A DNA stretch of 64,000 nt from Nesterenkonia alba DSM 19423 (lineage in GTDB: Bacteria; Actinomycetota; Actinomycetes; Actinomycetales; Micrococcaceae): positions 1 through 64,000 of the forward strand of contig NZ_ATXP01000004.1 in assembly GCF_000421745.1 (NCBI RefSeq), read 5' to 3'. Under the pieces are notes generated by a model. That model was given only the letters and a program-made list of their open reading frames with translations. It was not told where the DNA came from and ran no database searches. Made by a program: the position numbers and the translations under genes. Below are positions 61,689-64,000 of this stretch, piece after piece; the stretch's first letter is position 1, and every line of letters begins with the position of its first letter.

Positions 61689-61918
61689 GTCGCCAGCATC
61701 GCAAGCGCCTGCCGGCCATTGACCAGTGCAGACTTGGCGGCAACCTCTGCCTCGTACCAGCACCGCCTCGCCTCCCTGAGCTTGGTGGGCACAGGGCCGA
61801 TCAGCGGGGCAGTGGCATGGAGCTGCTGCAGCTGAGCCTGCACCGTGGTGAGCTCGCTCTTCAGCCGGCACATCGTGGCCTCGGCATCCTGAACGGTCGG
61901 CCTGGTCAGCGTCTGCAT
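61670..61918 (-). CDS. Small helical protein of unknown function
   Basis: Protein of 82 residues, mostly helical with a heptad-like middle (MCRLKSELTTVQAQLQQLHA). ATG at 61918 overlaps the stop of the upstream gene (TGATG), so the two are coupled; GTG at 61921 is possible. No family is recognised. Its end overlaps the XRE gene on the other strand. Confidence 0.55.
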   Translation of the reverse strand: MQTLTRPTVQDAEATMCRLKSELTTVQAQLQQLHATAPLIGPVPTKLREARRCWYEAEVAAKSALVNGRQALAMLATYESSR

Positions 61919-62262
61919 CACAGCCCGAGCCCCTCGGTGAAGTAGGTCAGCGCCCGGTGAGCAGCCTCATCGGATGCGATGGGTCGCTCGACCTTCTCTC
62001 CGCCCCAGTAGGCCACCCAGCGGGGCTGGGTAATGTCGCCGTCCTCGTCGATGGTGGCCTCGATCTCCACATGCGGCCCGCCGGTGGTGAGCACCACGGA
62101 GACCTGCCGGCGCATCACGACCTCCAGCGGCTCCTCATGCAGGGAGTCGATGGGGTCGTAGTCGTTGTGGGAGACGCCGGCGTCGAGGGCTTCGAAGATC
62201 TCGGAGAAGGTCCTCTCGTTCGCGGTGATCTGGTCAGCCAGCTTGTCGTGCATTCCGGGCAT
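61918..62262 (-). CDS. Unknown protein coupled to the small helical protein
   Basis: Protein of 114 residues from ATG at 62262 after AAGGAG. It reads as an alpha-helical start (HDKLADQITANERTFSEIFEALDAG) followed by a beta part (VSVVLTTGGPHVEIEATIDEDGDI and PRWVAYWGGEKVERP). No family is recognised. The tight coupling with the next gene suggests two partners of one small system, maybe from a phage or plasmid. Confidence 0.6.
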   Translation of the reverse strand: MPGMHDKLADQITANERTFSEIFEALDAGVSHNDYDPIDSLHEEPLEVVMRRQVSVVLTTGGPHVEIEATIDEDGDITQPRWVAYWGGEKVERPIASDEAAHRALTYFTEGLGL

Positions 62263-62462
62263 AGGGCAGCTCCTTCATTGGAAACAACAGATTCACGTCA
62301 TTCCCGGTGCGCCGCCCTCGGCGCTCATGCCCTGCGGCTAGAAGAAGGGTTCAAGTGGAGTTACGCATACCCAGCGGTTCATCCTTCAGACACTTATGGC
62401 CCTAGAAACTTAAGAGAGTTGAGACTTTGGATTATCGGCTTGAGAGGGCACTTCTCGCGTCC

Positions 62463-63497
62463 TCAGCTCTCCTCGTGAAAATCAGCGAAGGGGACGTCGA
62501 GCTTGTCGGCAGCTTTGCGGCGAGCAGCGCGACCTCGACGGTCGTACCCAGCAGTCGTGGCGGGATTCTGGTGTCCCAAGATCTTCGACACCACGGACAG
62601 GTCGGCACCGGAGTCCAGCAGGTCACCGGTGAAGGTGCGCCGCAGGTCATGCGGGGTGACGTCTTCGCCGTAGCGGCGGGCAACGACCTGGGCCACGGTG
62701 TTGGTAGACATACGATTGCCGGTCAGGGCATATCGAGGCTTCATCTTGGACATCGGATTGAACAGCGGGCCGGCGTCGTCACCGCGGGCCTTCAGCCATG
62801 TACGCACGGCGCGGCGAACACCGGGAGCCAGTGGCACATCGCGGACGACGCCACCCTTTCCCGTGACCACCATGGACTCCAAGTCAGTGTCGAGGTGGTC
62901 GAGATCCACATCCACAGCTTCCTCCCGCCTGAGCCCGGCGCCCCCGAGTACGGCGATCAGGGCGGCGTCTCTGCGTGCGGTGATCGTACCGTCGGCAGCG
63001 AGGTCCTGGAAGACCTGCTCTGTGCGGGTGGCAGAGATATGTCCGCGAGATTGCTTCTCCTCGTCGCGGGGCAGCTTCTCGGGACGCACTGCGTTGAGCA
63101 TCGGGGTGGCCTCATTGTAGGTGAGCACCCCCGCATTGAGTGACTCCCGAATCACAGCACGCACAGCATCACGCATGGCGTTGCGAGTGGATGCTGAGTT
63201 CCAGGTGGAGGTGATTCCGCGATCCAGAGCTTCAAGGGCCTCGGTTGGCAGCGCAGACCAATCTGCGCTCCAGACATCCTTGGGATTGGTGATCCGGGAA
63301 TCGGTGGACATCACCACTCGGGCCAGACGTTCTAGACGGAGCTTAGCGGTGCTCGGGGTGCTATGAGCCACGGCCAGTGCCACAGTGCGGTGCACAGTGG
63401 CCGGCGTGAGCGCCCGGGCATCATCGAGAGCAGCTTCTACGGCATGTGCGGGCACACGCGGGGGTGTGGCCGGAGGGTCGTAGAGCTCGATGTCCAT
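62463..63497 (-). CDS. Second tyrosine recombinase
   Basis: Site-specific recombinase/integrase of 344 residues with a SAM-like core-binding domain (~residues 30-130) and the catalytic residues R190 (GGAGLRREE), H283-D-L-R286, H309 (LGHQNPATT) and Y318. All are intact. Compared with the element integrase it has no long N-terminal arm domain and is more like XerC/D-type recombinases. The ATG at 63497 follows an AT-rich leader without ribosome site, perhaps leaderless. An inverted repeat lies directly upstream. Confidence 0.92.
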   Translation of the reverse strand: MDIELYDPPATPPRVPAHAVEAALDDARALTPATVHRTVALAVAHSTPSTAKLRLERLARVVMSTDSRITNPKDVWSADWSALPTEALEALDRGITSTWNSASTRNAMRDAVRAVIRESLNAGVLTYNEATPMLNAVRPEKLPRDEEKQSRGHISATRTEQVFQDLAADGTITARRDAALIAVLGGAGLRREEAVDVDLDHLDTDLESMVVTGKGGVVRDVPLAPGVRRAVRTWLKARGDDAGPLFNPMSKMKPRYALTGNRMSTNTVAQVVARRYGEDVTPHDLRRTFTGDLLDSGADLSVVSKILGHQNPATTAGYDRRGRAARRKAADKLDVPFADFHEES

Positions 63498-63517
63498 ATT
63501 TATACTCTACGGCTAAC

Positions 63518-63548
63518 GTATAGCGATAATCTATCTTATCGCTTATAC
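63518..63548. promoter_or_regulatory. AT-rich inverted repeat upstream of the second recombinase
   Basis: GTATAGCGATAA pairs with TTATCGCTTATAC around six bases, with one bulged base. The AT content is high compared with the host. It may be a core recombination site or the operator of the recombinase gene. Confidence 0.5.
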
Positions 63549-63629
63549 ATCAAGATGGGGAGAGTCGCTTGCCTTAGAAGTGAACCTCCTACTGAGACTG
63601 GAAGGTCTATCCGGCAGTTACATCTGACA

Positions 63630-64000
63630 TCACCCGGATTCAGAGGTGGCTTTGGGGCTTATGTTTCCCTCTTCGGTGGGGATCAGGGGCGTGGCTTTAT
63701 CCCATCTCTCCTTGATCCACAAGGACATATGCTCGGCAGCTAAGGCAGGCATCGGAGTGAGCACCGTGAGAGATTTCCGCCGACTCACGGAGTTTAGCGA
63801 GGTCCCCAGCGTCCATACGCGCCCGTCCTCGGCAAGGATCATACGATCGTGTATGCCTGGTGACATTCGAACTTGAACCCGAGGGGTATCGGCTTGCTCC
63901 AGGTATTTTGAGATCGAAGCACGCTTCTTAGGAGAAGAGCCGCGCTCACTATTGGTGACGAGCATGCGCCGCACGCTTGTGTGCTTTTCTAGATCCTTTA
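63630..64000 (-). CDS. 3' part of a gene, possible PLD-like effector
   Basis: The frame is open from the window edge to TGA at 63630, giving the last ~123 residues of a longer protein. The readable end has SPGIHDRMILAEDGRVWTLGTSLN-type sequence (IHDRMI, VWTLGTSL), which resembles the C-terminal HDR/GxSL module of PLD-like proteins found in phage-defence and abortive-infection genes. The family call is low-confidence. An in-frame GTG at 63974 is not likely to be the true start, since the frame extends beyond it. It lies on the same strand as the second recombinase. Confidence 0.5.
   Translation of the reverse strand, partial: KDLEKHTSVRRMLVTNSERGSSPKKRASISKYLEQADTPRVQVRMSPGIHDRMILAEDGRVWTLGTSLNSVSRRKSLTVLTPMPALAAEHMSLWIKERWDKATPLIPTEEGNISPKATSESG

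Overview
The window is chromosomal DNA from a high-GC Gram-positive actinobacterium. The evidence is a mycothiol ligase (mshC), a complete pupylation locus (arc-dop-pup-pafA), a fused PafBC regulator, a polyphosphate glucokinase, glnE with two glutamine synthetases, and GlnR-type operators. The fused pafBC and the missing 20S proteasome genes suggest a Micrococcales (Micrococcaceae-like) host. That is inference: no rRNA gene is present and I cannot name the species.

Layout. (1) 1-9.46 kb is an accessory island. An IS256-family element sits at the break point of a truncated ccdA. A cytochrome-c maturation / thiol-redox cluster follows (ccdA fragment, resB, a DsbA-like thioredoxin, and ccsB broken by an in-frame amber codon). 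Next is a translationally coupled cadmium/lead resistance operon (cmtR-cadA-cadD-lspA). The island ends with integrase-tail-like and tRNA-like sequence and a large bidirectional terminator. (2) 9.5-30 kb is core genome: two acidic lipoproteins, an M20 peptidase, mshC, a PAC2 protein, a HAD phosphatase, then trmI-arc-dop-pup-pafA, two FKBP isomerases, pafBC, tatA and tatC, with pepN convergent. Pup ends in GGE, ARC lacks the proteasome-docking GQYL tail and no prcBA is present, so this Pup system appears to work without a proteasome. (3) 30-41 kb holds a three-gene ATP-grasp / alpha-E / transglutaminase operon, a fatty-acid beta-oxidation-type cluster (acyl-CoA oxidase, thiolase, FabG4-like reductase, MaoC hydratase), a purine permease and tRNA-Val. 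(4) 41-53.4 kb holds a small gene with a GlnR-like site, ppgK-map, panB, glnA2-glnE, an LLM oxidoreductase, a beta-propeller lipoprotein, an RDD protein and glnA1, which is preceded by a textbook double GlnR box.

(5) 53.44-60.3 kb is an integrative mobilizable element beside the 3' end of glnA1. It carries a tyrosine integrase and HTH regulator on the minus strand, and an excisionase-like protein, a D5/SF3 replication helicase, a candidate oriT, MobC-like and relaxase proteins on the plus strand. Its far end is a gene-poor block with four iteron-like repeats around a palindrome. (6) 60.4-64 kb has an acidic lipoprotein divergent from an XRE regulator with two palindromic operators between them, two small unknown genes, a second tyrosine recombinase, and the 3' part of a gene that may encode a PLD-like effector and runs off the window.

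How the genes work together: the Cd operon pairs a metal sensor with an efflux ATPase, a second exporter and a lipoprotein signal peptidase. The Pup genes form a tag / ligase / depupylase / unfoldase set beside the PafBC regulator and two chaperone-like isomerases. The nitrogen genes pair adenylylatable GlnA1 and the GlnA2 paralogue with their adenylyltransferase GlnE and GlnR sites.
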